From NCBI GenBank assembly GCA_024643365.1, contig JAHENC010000024.1:1-40824 (forward strand): a stretch of 40,824 nt of DNA, written 5' to 3'. Positions 8,356 through 16,721 of this stretch are shown one piece after another. Positions within the stretch are counted from its first letter, which is position 1; every line of letters begins with the position of its first letter. The notes beneath the pieces were generated by a model that had not been told where the DNA came from, did not search any database, and was given only the letters and a program-made list of their open reading frames with translations. The stretch comes from Crocinitomicaceae bacterium (GTDB taxonomy: Bacteria > Bacteroidota > Bacteroidia > Flavobacteriales_D > Crocinitomicaceae). A program made the translations under genes and the position numbers.

Positions 8356-8781
8356 TTATTTTGGCTTCTTCACTAGTTTGTATCCCAAATAAGCCATTGG
8401 AATGTAAGCCACAATTAAATCTACTAGGATAAACCAAATCGGTGTTCCGGTTAACATGATAACCATGGCAACTCCAGCCATGAGGAAAAGAATTCCTGCC
8501 ATCATCGAAAATACAAATTGTTGGGATTTCAAGAAGCGTGATATCAATACTGCGGAAATAAGCGTTCCAATTGCATGTGCTAAAAATGGAAATAAATAGT
8601 GCTTAGCTTCCAAAAAAGGTACTGCAGCTTTTAATCCTTCCATGGAATTCAAATTAAAGCCTTCTGGTGGTGGAATGAGATTAGTGCCAAGCGTTAGAAC
8701 AGCACCATTTACTTGTGCACCGATAAAAATGGAAAGTAAAATAACGATCGATCGTTTTAAAACATTTAGAAATGCAGTCAT
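8356..8781 (-). CDS. Small integral membrane protein, function unknown
   Basis: A 141-residue protein with four likely transmembrane helices: VLKRSIVILLSIFIGAQ near the N-terminus, YLFPFLAHAIGTLISAVLIS, FSMMAGILFLMAGVAMVIML and FILVDLIVAYIPMAYLGYKL, ending in a basic tail KLVKKPK. No family is recognised with confidence. It begins 13 bp after the stop of the ferritin-VIT1 gene on the same strand, so the two are probably co-transcribed, which suggests, without proving, a link with metal handling. The TonB receptor downstream has its own promoter. Confidence 0.7.
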   Translation of the reverse strand: MTAFLNVLKRSIVILLSIFIGAQVNGAVLTLGTNLIPPPEGFNLNSMEGLKAAVPFLEAKHYLFPFLAHAIGTLISAVLISRFLKSQQFVFSMMAGILFLMAGVAMVIMLTGTPIWFILVDLIVAYIPMAYLGYKLVKKPK

Positions 8782-8794
8782 AATTTTAGTGATA

Positions 8795-9895
8795 TTATCC
8801 AGTTATTGAAACTCCTATTAAATGCCCGATACCAAAAGTAATCCCTGCTGCCGCAAGTCCAAAAACAACTTGACGCATCCCAGAGAAGAGGAGGCTTTTT
8901 CCTGTGAAAAGTGTAATTGATCCGCCGATTAAAAAGAGTCCAATTGCACTCAATAAAGAGCTAAACAAAATCGCTTTCATTCCACCGATAAAGAAAAACG
9001 GAATCACTGGTAAGACTGCACCGATAGCAAAAAACACGAAAGAGGCCAGGGCAGCTTCCATCGCGGAACCTTTTAAGTCGTCAGGATTGATTCCTAATTC
9101 TTCTTTCACCAAAATCTGATGGGCATGGTCTTTATTGGTCATGATTTCCTTCGCCATGGACATCGCTTGTTCCTCTGGAATTCCTTTGGAGATGTAAATC
9201 AAAGCCAATTCCTTTTCTTCTCCTTCTGGATTGTGTTCCAATTCTTCCATTTCGAGTTCCATTTGATTCTCAAACAATTCTTGTGAACTTTTGACGGAAA
9301 TCCACTCACCTAAGGCCATGGACAATGCTCCAGCCAACAATCCAGCGATTCCGGTTAACAATACTTCTTGTTGTCCGCTTGATGCTCCAGCGATTCCCAT
9401 CACTAAACTAAAGTTGGAAACCAATCCATCGTTTCCACCTAATACGGCAGCACGAAGTGCATTTCCTCCAACGGAACGATGTCTCTTTTCGAAGCGTGCT
9501 AAATTTGTCCCAGATACGTTTTTGTTATGATTCAAGATATTGCGAAGAATCGTTACATGTGCTGTATCTGAAATCGACGATGCTGTATTCGTTGTTTTAC
9601 GTGCATTTACGACTGCAGATGAAATGCTTTTTTCAGTATCCAATAACACTCCGAGGACATAATCGTAACCGAGTATTTTTCCAATGCGAGCTAATGTTTT
9701 CGCTCTCCAAGATGGACCAGGCAGTTGATCAAGTGGTAATGCATTACTGTGCGCAAATGCTTCGGCGTGACTTAATTCAATGGCACTCATCTGTACAAAT
9801 ACTTTTGCCACATTTTCATCTTCTTCGTGTTCCGCGAGTAAAGCGTAAAGAAAACTAGCGTCAATTTCTGTTTGAATGCTTTTTAAATTAATCAT
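8795..9895 (-). CDS. Ferritin-like/VIT1 fusion iron (or manganese) transporter, MbfA-like
   Basis: A 366-residue two-domain protein. Residues 1-140 form a ferritin/rubrerythrin-like helical domain with Glu10 and the ExxH pair Glu40/His43 (SAIELSHAEAF); the second ExxH usual in diiron ferritins is not evident. Residues 143-366 are a CCC1/VIT1 domain: LRAAVLGGNDGLVSNFSLVMGIAGA is the hallmark first helix region, followed by a charged Glu-rich cytoplasmic stretch (QMELEMEELEHNPEGEEKEL) that in VIT proteins binds metal, and three more helices. The same architecture occurs in bacterial MbfA, an inner-membrane iron exporter protecting against iron and peroxide stress. A TonB receptor lies nearby. 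Direction of transport and metal are inferred from the family. Confidence 0.88.
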   Translation of the reverse strand: MINLKSIQTEIDASFLYALLAEHEEDENVAKVFVQMSAIELSHAEAFAHSNALPLDQLPGPSWRAKTLARIGKILGYDYVLGVLLDTEKSISSAVVNARKTTNTASSISDTAHVTILRNILNHNKNVSGTNLARFEKRHRSVGGNALRAAVLGGNDGLVSNFSLVMGIAGASSGQQEVLLTGIAGLLAGALSMALGEWISVKSSQELFENQMELEMEELEHNPEGEEKELALIYISKGIPEEQAMSMAKEIMTNKDHAHQILVKEELGINPDDLKGSAMEAALASFVFFAIGAVLPVIPFFFIGGMKAILFSSLLSAIGLFLIGGSITLFTGKSLLFSGMRQVVFGLAAAGITFGIGHLIGVSITG

Positions 9896-9953
9896 GTGTT
9901 TTGTTTTTCTGTATTCTCAGTATGAATGTACTCAATTAATTCCATTGATCCAC

Positions 9954-10712
9954 TTATTCGATGGGGCCTGGTTTAAAAATGAGGTTTCTAGCGCGTTTGT
10001 ATGGAAGGAAGTATTTAAAATCTACAGACAAATAGGATCCATTGACATTTCCAAACACCACTTGTGAATCATTGACATAACGGTGCTTTGCTACTAATAA
10101 AAAAACGGGAGACATTGCCACACGAGCGGATCCACCTAGATAGAACACTCCGCTTTTCTTTGTTCGTAATTCAAATCCAACACTAGAGATTAAATCAAAG
10201 GACATCTTTTTGTGAATATCCACTACACCTTGATGCAGGAACTCGTGCTTTCCTTGTGGATTGGTAATAATTCCAACACTAGAAGGTTTGTTTTGCAATG
10301 CGAATCCAAGGGATGCATTCGCAAATAGCTCCTTTGTTAATTTTACGTTGATGAGCGCTGAAACAGGAATATCGTATTGAATGAAATTCATGTTATCATA
10401 TGCCGTAATGGCGGAATCTGTTTCATTCATCGTTATGCCAAAATGGCGTTGAACGTAATTTAGTCCCGTCTCGATGGAAATTAACTCACTTAGTCCAAGT
10501 CGAACAACGCCACCAAACGTATAGCCAACTTTCTGTTCAATCGTTGTTGTGAAGTTGTCTTTCGTTAAGGTCAATGCATTTGGCCCAATAGCATCCGACG
10601 GAATAATCATTCGTGTTTGAAATCCAAAATAATTTGGTACACCAAACTTATTTTCTTTCTGTGCGAACAAGGAAAGAGGGAGAATAAAAAGGATGAGGAT
10701 AAATCTACGCAT
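9954..10712 (-). CDS. PorT-like outer-membrane beta-barrel protein
   Basis: Starts at ATG 10712 with signal peptide MRRFILILFILPLSLFAQ; an ATG at 10760, directly after the nitroreductase stop, would add 16 hydrophilic residues ahead of the signal peptide and is less likely. The mature part (about 235 residues) contains alternating strands such as VGYTFGGVVRLGLSELISIETGLNYVQ (split by turns), IPVSALINVKL, LFANASLGFALQ and YLSVDFKYFLPY, resembling the Bacteroidota outer membrane beta-barrel (PorT-type) domain. Such proteins include T9SS components but most members are uncharacterised. It may be co-transcribed with the upstream nitroreductase, since only 48 bp separate that stop from the chosen start. 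Confidence 0.7.
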   Translation of the reverse strand: MRRFILILFILPLSLFAQKENKFGVPNYFGFQTRMIIPSDAIGPNALTLTKDNFTTTIEQKVGYTFGGVVRLGLSELISIETGLNYVQRHFGITMNETDSAITAYDNMNFIQYDIPVSALINVKLTKELFANASLGFALQNKPSSVGIITNPQGKHEFLHQGVVDIHKKMSFDLISSVGFELRTKKSGVFYLGGSARVAMSPVFLLVAKHRYVNDSQVVFGNVNGSYLSVDFKYFLPYKRARNLIFKPGPIE

Positions 10713-10760
10713 ATGGACAGAACGTAAAAATAAAGAAACTTGTATAGTTAATTCTTTCAT

Positions 10761-11348
10761 TTATTCTGAAATCCAAGTAGTATTGTATTCAATTGGACGT
10801 CGATGCGCTTGCGGCCACTCAACATCAGGATATCCTACATAAAAGATCCCTAGACACTTATCGCGATTACTTAAACCTAAGAATGAAGTCATTTCTTCAC
10901 TATATATTACTTTAGGTGTGGCCCAGAATCCACCTAATCCATACGCTGTGCAACTCAAATGTAAGTTTTGAATCGCGCAAGCAACTGCTTCAATCTCTTC
11001 AATTTCAGGTATTTTCTCCTCTTCTTGTCGCTTCATACTAACCGCAATCACCACCGAAGAAATCATGGGACGACGCAACATCTTTGCCAATTTCGCGTCG
11101 TTTTGTTGTTCTTTCGGTGTCAATTTCAAATACGTTTCTCCCAAGAAGGTACTTAATTTCTGTAGTCCACCATCCGTAAACACATGAAAACGCCAAGGTT
11201 GAGTATTTCCGTGTGTTGGAGCCCATTGCGCATTCGTTAAAAGCAATTCAATTTGATCTTTTTGAACTTTTCGGGTGGAAAATTGCTCGGGATAAATCGT
11301 TCGTCGACTTTTAATGAGTTCGTTGATTTCAGATAAATTAAAGCGCAT
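10761..11348 (-). CDS. Nitroreductase-family FMN oxidoreductase
   Basis: About 195 residues from ATG 11348. A TTG at 11366 in the same frame lies inside the -7 box TATCTTTG and cannot be the start of an mRNA made from that promoter. Family signs are the N-terminal SRRTIYPEQF (phosphate/FMN-binding SRR), AQWAPTHGNTQPWRF (the AP..NxQPW flavin-binding segment), and the late GLGGFWATPKV and LGIFYVGYP. Nitroreductases use NAD(P)H and bound FMN, usually as dimers, to reduce nitroaromatics, quinones or flavins in the cytoplasm; the natural substrate is unknown. The gene is divergent from the GH38 gene, with facing promoters in the 86 bp between them. Confidence 0.87.
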   Translation of the reverse strand: MRFNLSEINELIKSRRTIYPEQFSTRKVQKDQIELLLTNAQWAPTHGNTQPWRFHVFTDGGLQKLSTFLGETYLKLTPKEQQNDAKLAKMLRRPMISSVVIAVSMKRQEEEKIPEIEEIEAVACAIQNLHLSCTAYGLGGFWATPKVIYSEEMTSFLGLSNRDKCLGIFYVGYPDVEWPQAHRRPIEYNTTWISE

Positions 11349-11363
11349 AATGGTGTTTTTTGA

Positions 11364-11371
11364 CAAAGATA
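11364..11371 (-). promoter_or_regulatory. -7 box TATCTTTG for the nitroreductase
   Basis: Exact TAnnTTTG match on the minus strand, 15 bases before ATG 11348. It decides the start codon: the upstream in-frame TTG is part of the box. No -33 TTG at standard spacing was found. Confidence 0.65.
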
Positions 11372-11407
11372 AGGGAATTCGAATAGGAGCGAGACACTCG
11401 GAAATTG

Positions 11408-11415
11408 TATATTTG
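11408..11415 (+). promoter_or_regulatory. -7 box TATATTTG for the GH38 gene
   Basis: Exact TAnnTTTG match 19 bases upstream of ATG 11435, back to back with the nitroreductase promoter. No clear -33 element. Confidence 0.6.
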
Positions 11416-11434
11416 ATAAAATCTGTTTCTGCTC

Positions 11435-14149
11435 ATGAAAAAAGTAACTTGGATTCTATTTTTCTGCTACTCATCCGTTTTATTCGCTCAAAAAACGAAT
11501 CAAGTCGATGGCTTTTTCTCGAAAGTAAACGGGGAGGTACTGAAGTACTTTTCTCCTTTGCACGAATTTGCAGATAGCTCACTCTTAACGCGTTGCAATG
11601 GAAATTCTGTCATCAAGATGCGTGCAGAATTACCAACAGGGAATGTAGCATTCACACAATTTCGTTTTTTAATTGGTCATTCCTCAGGTACAAGTGCAGC
11701 AGATCGTCATTTTCAAATCAATTTAAATGGCAAAGAACTGTTTTTATTGGAAACAAAAGCAAAGCGCAGCGGACTCTTTTTCGAAGATTCATGGATTTCA
11801 AACGATGTCGGATATGAACTTCAATGCATAGAATACGACATTAATAAGGATGTCTTTGGTTATTTAACCATAAAAGTTCCAACGGAATGGGTGAAAGAGA
11901 AAGCTGAATTTTCGTTCACGGGAAAAGATGAGCAAAGTCGTGATTGGCTGATGGTTTTCATGCACCGTAGTGACTGGAAATTTCAGTTGGAAGCGAGTAA
12001 TTTAATTCTTAAGAATGCCTTGAGTCGGGAATTAATTGTCCGAGTGGATCACCCATACACGGAAAAAACACAAGAAATCCGAATCAAATCTAAATACTTT
12101 GACTTGAAGGAAACAACTACTCCGGGCTACAATTCCCTGCGTTTCCCAAGTTATCCGAAGGATTTTGTTGGAACGGACAGTATTCACATTTTCATTGGAA
12201 AGCAGGTCTTTCATCAGATAGTAACCGTTCAAGAAACGAAAAACTACACCTTTCACATCATTCACCATTCTCACAATGACATTGGTTATTCGCACCTTCA
12301 AACGGAAGTGGAACAAATTCAAAACCGAAATATTCGATCTGCGATTGCATGGATTCAACAGTCCGCAAATACTCCCGAAAAACCAGTTTGGCACGTTGAA
12401 TCCCTTTGGGCCGTGGAGAACTTCATGAAAGAAGCTAGTTCGATGGAAAAAGCAGTGTTTATTCAGTATGTTCGTTCTGGGAATATTGTGCTTTCTGCCA
12501 ATTACGCGAATGTTCTGACAGGACTTTCTCAAGCAGAGGAACTCAATTGGCTAGTTGAATACGGGCAACAATTAGAGAAAATCTATGGGATTCGTATTTC
12601 CAACGCGATGATTACGGACATTCCTGGAATCACCTACGATGGATTAAACAATTACACTCGAAATCACATTCCCTATTTATCTTTAGGTCCCAATTACGTG
12701 GAGAATTTACCTGATCACGGCGATCGAGTAGGAGGAGTGATCAAAGAAACGGGAGATCACGTGTTTTACTGGAAACCAAGTTTAAATTCGAGCGAAAAAC
12801 TTATGGTTTGGACCGCAGGAAAAGGTTATTCGTATTTTCACAACATCCAAGACGGTGAAAAAGAAAGCAAATGGGAGTCACGTATTTCAGCGTATGTACA
12901 CCAATTGCAAAGCAGCAATTATCCATATGATTTGGTTCAATTACGCTACACTAAAAACGCAGACAATGGTCCTGTGGACACGAGCTTATGTTCCTTTGTT
13001 CATTCCTGGAACGAACGCTATGATTCACCGAAGTTAGTCATCGGAAATATCGATTCACTTTATCAAAACTTCGAAAAGCGTTATGGTTCAGAGATTCCGG
13101 TTCGCACGGGAGAGATCAGTCCGTATTGGGAAGATGGAGCCTATTCAACTGCTGTCGAAGAGATGGCCAATCGAAAATTAGCCTTGCAAACGATTGCTTT
13201 GGATGAATTTGCACGAAGTAAAAACAGGTACTCCACGCATGAAACTGAATTTTATCAATTGCACCGAAATATCATTCTTTTCCACGAACATACCTGGGGA
13301 TCTTGGTGCAGCATTTCTGATCCAGCGATCTTTTTCACAACGGAACAATGGCGCATTAAGAAGTCCTTCTTGGATTCAGCAGAACAACAATACACACGCT
13401 TAAGTACAAAACTAGGTTATCAATATCCTGAGTCAACAACTGTTGGAAGTGTTAAAAAAGGTAAAATCACCAGCTTTGATGTCGATCTAAGTACAGGAGG
13501 CATCACGAAGATCATCGTTGATCATGAGAACCTCATTTCTGAACGTGCTCCGTATGATTTCATGGAATTCATTTACGCCAAAGGAATTTCTCCTATGCAG
13601 TTTTTTGGCCCGACTAATATCTCCGTACTGGAGGATCGTGAAGACGAAAAAGAAAAGTACGTTCATCTCAGTTTCGATTTGCTCGGATTTAAGCATGTCC
13701 AAGTTAGCTATAGCTGGAAGAAAAACACCAATCGCATTGTTGTTCATGTCGAAGCAGATAAAAGCGAAGAATTCGACAAGGAATCCTTACACATTGCTTT
13801 TCCATTTAAGGAATCCAACTGGAAATTAAACTATGGAGCAGAAAACCACAACTTAAGTTATCCAAGAGATCAACTTCCAGGCTCCAACAAAGAGTTTATT
13901 TGCGTGAGTAAGCAAGTCGAGTTAAGCGATGATAAACACAAGCTCATCCTTAAAGCACCTGCATTTAGTTTGTTTGAAGTCGGTTCCATCATTCAAGAAG
14001 AAAAAGTGAATGGAGCAAAAGTTTGGACAAGAGAAAACGCCGCGGTTAACCCACTGTATTTGTATGTGTTAAACAATTATTGGCACACGAATTACAAGGC
14101 TTCACAAACTGGACATTTATCCTTTGATGTGAGTTTGGAGATAGAATAA
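11435..14149 (+). CDS. Secreted glycoside hydrolase family 38 (alpha-mannosidase-like)
   Basis: A 904-residue protein with signal peptide MKKVTWILFFCYSSVLFAQ. Residues about 20-260 are beta-rich (accessory or carbohydrate-binding-like). A GH38 catalytic domain follows: HSHNDIGY (His278, His280, Asp282) is the metal-binding HxHxD motif, and AMITDIPG supplies Asp395 as the likely nucleophile, matching the conserved Asp of GH38. The C-terminal half (after about residue 660) is the usual large beta-sandwich region. GH38 enzymes are zinc-dependent retaining alpha-mannosidases. Here the signal peptide places it in the periplasm or outside. Substrate linkage is unknown. A 58-codon membrane-protein gene follows after 29 bp. 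Only distant similarity to the well-studied eukaryotic enzymes is visible, so activity remains inferred. Confidence 0.82.
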   Translation: MKKVTWILFFCYSSVLFAQKTNQVDGFFSKVNGEVLKYFSPLHEFADSSLLTRCNGNSVIKMRAELPTGNVAFTQFRFLIGHSSGTSAADRHFQINLNGKELFLLETKAKRSGLFFEDSWISNDVGYELQCIEYDINKDVFGYLTIKVPTEWVKEKAEFSFTGKDEQSRDWLMVFMHRSDWKFQLEASNLILKNALSRELIVRVDHPYTEKTQEIRIKSKYFDLKETTTPGYNSLRFPSYPKDFVGTDSIHIFIGKQVFHQIVTVQETKNYTFHIIHHSHNDIGYSHLQTEVEQIQNRNIRSAIAWIQQSANTPEKPVWHVESLWAVENFMKEASSMEKAVFIQYVRSGNIVLSANYANVLTGLSQAEELNWLVEYGQQLEKIYGIRISNAMITDIPGITYDGLNNYTRNHIPYLSLGPNYVENLPDHGDRVGGVIKETGDHVFYWKPSLNSSEKLMVWTAGKGYSYFHNIQDGEKESKWESRISAYVHQLQSSNYPYDLVQLRYTKNADNGPVDTSLCSFVHSWNERYDSPKLVIGNIDSLYQNFEKRYGSEIPVRTGEISPYWEDGAYSTAVEEMANRKLALQTIALDEFARSKNRYSTHETEFYQLHRNIILFHEHTWGSWCSISDPAIFFTTEQWRIKKSFLDSAEQQYTRLSTKLGYQYPESTTVGSVKKGKITSFDVDLSTGGITKIIVDHENLISERAPYDFMEFIYAKGISPMQFFGPTNISVLEDREDEKEKYVHLSFDLLGFKHVQVSYSWKKNTNRIVVHVEADKSEEFDKESLHIAFPFKESNWKLNYGAENHNLSYPRDQLPGSNKEFICVSKQVELSDDKHKLILKAPAFSLFEVGSIIQEEKVNGAKVWTRENAAVNPLYLYVLNNYWHTNYKASQTGHLSFDVSLEIE

Positions 14150-14178
14150 TTGTATATATTTACTAAAAAATAAGTCGC

Positions 14179-14355
14179 ATGAAAAAGATTATCCTACGTA
14201 TCGTATTCCCTTTTTTAGTCGGATTTGGTGTGTTAATCGCCCTTGGTTTACCCATTGGACAAGCGCTTTTCACCGGAATTTGTGCAATCACTGGCATGTA
14301 CATTGGACAGTACTTTAGTAAAAGTCGAGCTGAGAAGCAAAATACGAATATTTAG
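14179..14355 (+). CDS. Small 58-residue membrane protein
   Basis: An ATG at 14179 opens a 58-codon frame ending at TAG 14353-14355. The product begins MKKIILRIVFPFLVGFGVLI and continues with a second hydrophobic helix (ALFTGICAITGMYIGQYF), then a charged tail (SKSRAEKQNTNI): two transmembrane helices, with basic ends that suggest the tail is cytoplasmic. It lies 29 bp after the GH38 stop and is probably read from the same transcript. No family is recognised. The clean lysine-rich start, helix pattern and position support a real gene despite its short length. Confidence 0.6.
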   Translation: MKKIILRIVFPFLVGFGVLIALGLPIGQALFTGICAITGMYIGQYFSKSRAEKQNTNI

Positions 14356-14435
14356 GGTTTTCTACGAGCTTTGTACATGTAAGCACATGAACATCAGACT
14401 AAATGTCATTTTAACACTAAGTATAAAAATTTTGT

Positions 14436-14443
14436 TAACTTTG
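14436..14443 (+). promoter_or_regulatory. -7 box TAACTTTG for the KAS III-like gene
   Basis: Exact TAnnTTTG match 42 bases before ATG 14486. The leader between them contains pairable segments GTGG/CCAC (14452-14477 region) and GGAC/GTCC, so a small 5' UTR fold is possible. Confidence 0.65.
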
Positions 14444-14485
14444 ACCTAAGAGTGGACGTGATGTTACGGCCACAAATAAGTCCAT

Positions 14486-15547
14486 ATGCGCGCAATCATC
14501 AATGGAGTTGGGAGTTACATACCTGAAATCACCGTAAAGAACGAAGACTTTTTAAAACATCAATTCCACTCCGATTATCAGAAAATCATCACCGAAGATT
14601 CAAGGTCGATCATCCGAAAGTTTGAAAAAATCACAGGGATTTCTGAGCGACGTTATGTGAGTGAAGCATTAAACAACGATGATATTGCACTAATCGCTGC
14701 GGAACGCGCGTTGGAACAATCAACCATTGATAAGGAGCAACTTGACTACGTTATTGTCGCCCATAATTATGGAAATGTCGAATACGGTTCCAATCGATCT
14801 GATTTCATGCCCAGTCTAGCGACACGTGTCAAACACCGTTTAGGCATTAGAAATAACAATTGTGTTGCTTATGACATCGTTTTCGGTTGTCCAGGTTGGG
14901 TAGAAGCCATGATTCAATCAACGATTTATATTCAAAGTGGTCAAGCAAAGAATTGTTTAGTTATTGGTTCCGAAACGCTCTCCAGAGTAGTTGATCCAGC
15001 AGATCGCGACTCAATGATTTTTGCAGATGGGGCAGGCGCATGTGTATTAAGTGGCAATTCTACAGAATCGAAAGGGGTTCTTGGATTTGCGTCCCAAACT
15101 TTTTCCTTCGAAGAGGCCGATTTTCTTTACAATGCCAAATCATTCGGACAACAAGAAAATGAACAAGATCGCTTTATTAAAATGCAAGGGAGAAAAATTT
15201 ATGAATTTGCTTTAAACCATGTTCCAGTTGCAATGAAGATGGCACTAGAAAAAAGTGGTGTTGCATTGAAAGATCTCAAAAAAGTACTGCTGCATCAAGC
15301 AAATGAAAAAATGGATGAAGCCATTATTCAACGATTTTATGGGCTTTACGAACAAGAAACACCGTTAGACATCATGCCGATGAGTATTCATCTGCTTGGT
15401 AATAGTTCAGTTGCAACCGTTCCAACCTTATTGGATTTGATTTTACAAGGGAAATTAGAAGGTCACGTAATTCAACCAGGTGATTGCGTAATGATGGCAT
15501 CAGTAGGAGCAGGAATGAACATAAACGCGTTTGTATATCGCTTTTAA
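14486..15547 (+). CDS. 3-oxoacyl-ACP synthase III family protein (FabH-like)
   Basis: A 353-residue thiolase-fold enzyme. The catalytic triad of the KAS III family is visible: Cys135 in DIVFGCPGWVEAM, His270 in KVLLHQANEKMDEAI, and Asn306 in LLGNSSVATVP; the glycine-rich C-terminal GAGMNINAFVYRF is also typical. FabH enzymes condense acyl-CoA with malonyl-ACP to start fatty-acid synthesis; homologues make polyketides, or ketones and olefins (OleA). The insertion RSDFMPSLATRVKHRLG and the length over 350 residues suggest a divergent paralogue rather than the housekeeping FabH. It is convergent with an acyl-ACP desaturase and their stop codons interlock in the tetramer TTAA. A shared lipid role is plausible but unproven. 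Confidence 0.88.
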   Translation: MRAIINGVGSYIPEITVKNEDFLKHQFHSDYQKIITEDSRSIIRKFEKITGISERRYVSEALNNDDIALIAAERALEQSTIDKEQLDYVIVAHNYGNVEYGSNRSDFMPSLATRVKHRLGIRNNNCVAYDIVFGCPGWVEAMIQSTIYIQSGQAKNCLVIGSETLSRVVDPADRDSMIFADGAGACVLSGNSTESKGVLGFASQTFSFEEADFLYNAKSFGQQENEQDRFIKMQGRKIYEFALNHVPVAMKMALEKSGVALKDLKKVLLHQANEKMDEAIIQRFYGLYEQETPLDIMPMSIHLLGNSSVATVPTLLDLILQGKLEGHVIQPGDCVMMASVGAGMNINAFVYRF

Positions 15548-16536
15548 AGCGCCAACTTCCCTTTATTCAACCAAATCAATTGAACTTCCGTTGTTTCTTG
15601 AAGTCGTTCGGCTAATTTGAAGTAGCGTTCAGATAGAGATGATAAAAAATCCTGAGCTTTGTTTCCTTCGTCACTGAGTCCTTTCAATTTGTCGATTGAC
15701 CAGAATTTCACCAAGTGATCGATGATATTCGCGTAGTCATGACTTGTGTAAACACCAATTTTTTGCGTGATAGATGCGTAGTTAAGGTATTGATTTTTTT
15801 CTGTCCCAAAGTCCATTAAAGAAGCGGGCATGACAATTTTCTTTTTCATCATTTGAACGAAAGCGGCAAGTCCACCATTGGGATCGGCTTCAAAAACTTT
15901 GCTCATGAAAAACTTATATGCTTTCTCGTGCAATGCTTCTTCACCTGCGATGGTATTGCATATTTTCGCTAGCAATTTATCTCCAGATTTAAACGCGATT
16001 TTCCCAGTATTTACGTGAGATATTTTTGTTGCACGCTCTTGAAATGACGTGTATATTAGTCCATTGTAAGGATCTGCGGCAGTTTGTAAATCGATTCCGT
16101 TGTGAATCAAACGTTGAATGGTTGTCTCTACTTCACGCATGTCAACGCGTCCACTGAGGTACAAGTATTTGTTCAATAAATCACCGTGACGGTTTTCTTC
16201 GGCTGTCCACAAGCGAGACCAACGTGCCCATGCACCGGTACTTGCCACATTGCGCTCCACATTAACACCTTCCAATAAATTGAAAAAGGTTTGATAACTC
16301 GGAAGTGCTTCTTCGGTAATCATGTTTCCAACCAATGAAACCATTACTGTATCTGGAACTTGTGCAATACTTTCTTGAAGAGCACGTACTTGATCCATAA
16401 AATCAGCATCAGCTGCATTTGGAATAAAATCAGTAGGCTGCCAACATTCCTCCGGAAGATTCATTTTATCGGCAATAAACGCATGAACATCTGGCTCAAT
16501 TGATTTTAATACTTCCAATTTTCGTTCGAATGCCAT
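15544..16536 (-). CDS. Acyl-ACP desaturase (soluble diiron, stearoyl-ACP type)
   Basis: A 330-residue soluble ferritin-like diiron protein. Metal ligands can be placed by comparison with plant stearoyl-ACP desaturase: Glu in ITEEALPSYQ (75/76), Glu114 and His117 in EENRHGDLLNKYLYL, Glu167 in SFQERATK, and Glu200/His203 in AGEEALHEKAY. The family inserts a cis double bond into acyl-ACP using O2 and ferredoxin, giving unsaturated fatty acids. Length matches the bacterial members. It has its own -7 box 29 bp upstream and ends interlocked with the KAS III-like gene. Bacterial members are assigned by homology, so the position of the double bond is unknown. Confidence 0.92.
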   Translation of the reverse strand: MAFERKLEVLKSIEPDVHAFIADKMNLPEECWQPTDFIPNAADADFMDQVRALQESIAQVPDTVMVSLVGNMITEEALPSYQTFFNLLEGVNVERNVASTGAWARWSRLWTAEENRHGDLLNKYLYLSGRVDMREVETTIQRLIHNGIDLQTAADPYNGLIYTSFQERATKISHVNTGKIAFKSGDKLLAKICNTIAGEEALHEKAYKFFMSKVFEADPNGGLAAFVQMMKKKIVMPASLMDFGTEKNQYLNYASITQKIGVYTSHDYANIIDHLVKFWSIDKLKGLSDEGNKAQDFLSSLSERYFKLAERLQETTEVQLIWLNKGKLAL

Positions 16537-16564
16537 GCTATACTGTGATTTGTGAATTTGGGTG

Positions 16565-16572
16565 CAAAAATA
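16565..16572 (-). promoter_or_regulatory. -7 box TATTTTTG for the acyl-ACP desaturase
   Basis: Exact TAnnTTTG match on the minus strand, 28 bases before the ATG at 16536. No obvious -33 TTG. Confidence 0.6.
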
Positions 16573-16721
16573 AGCTTATTTAAAAGAACTTCTTGGAGTT
16601 TTCTTAAACTCCGTTCCTTTTTCTCATATGGAAGCAACGCATTCAAATGCGCACACCTCATTCGAGGAAAGTTTACGTTCTAGAAAATAGTGAATTAGTG
16701 AAACGACAAAAACAACATACT

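Noticed and set aside
9457..9858. A 133-codon plus-strand frame within the VIT1 gene
   Set aside because: It is antisense to a well-supported transporter gene; its translation has no family features and is Cys/His/Phe-rich as expected from reading the opposite strand.
12032..12532. A 166-codon minus-strand frame inside the GH38 gene
   Set aside because: Antisense to conserved GH38 coding sequence, including the HxHxD motif; no promoter and no recognisable protein.
14444..14485. Leader of the KAS III-like gene considered as a riboswitch
   Set aside because: Only 42 bases with two weak alternative stems; no known riboswitch core can be matched.
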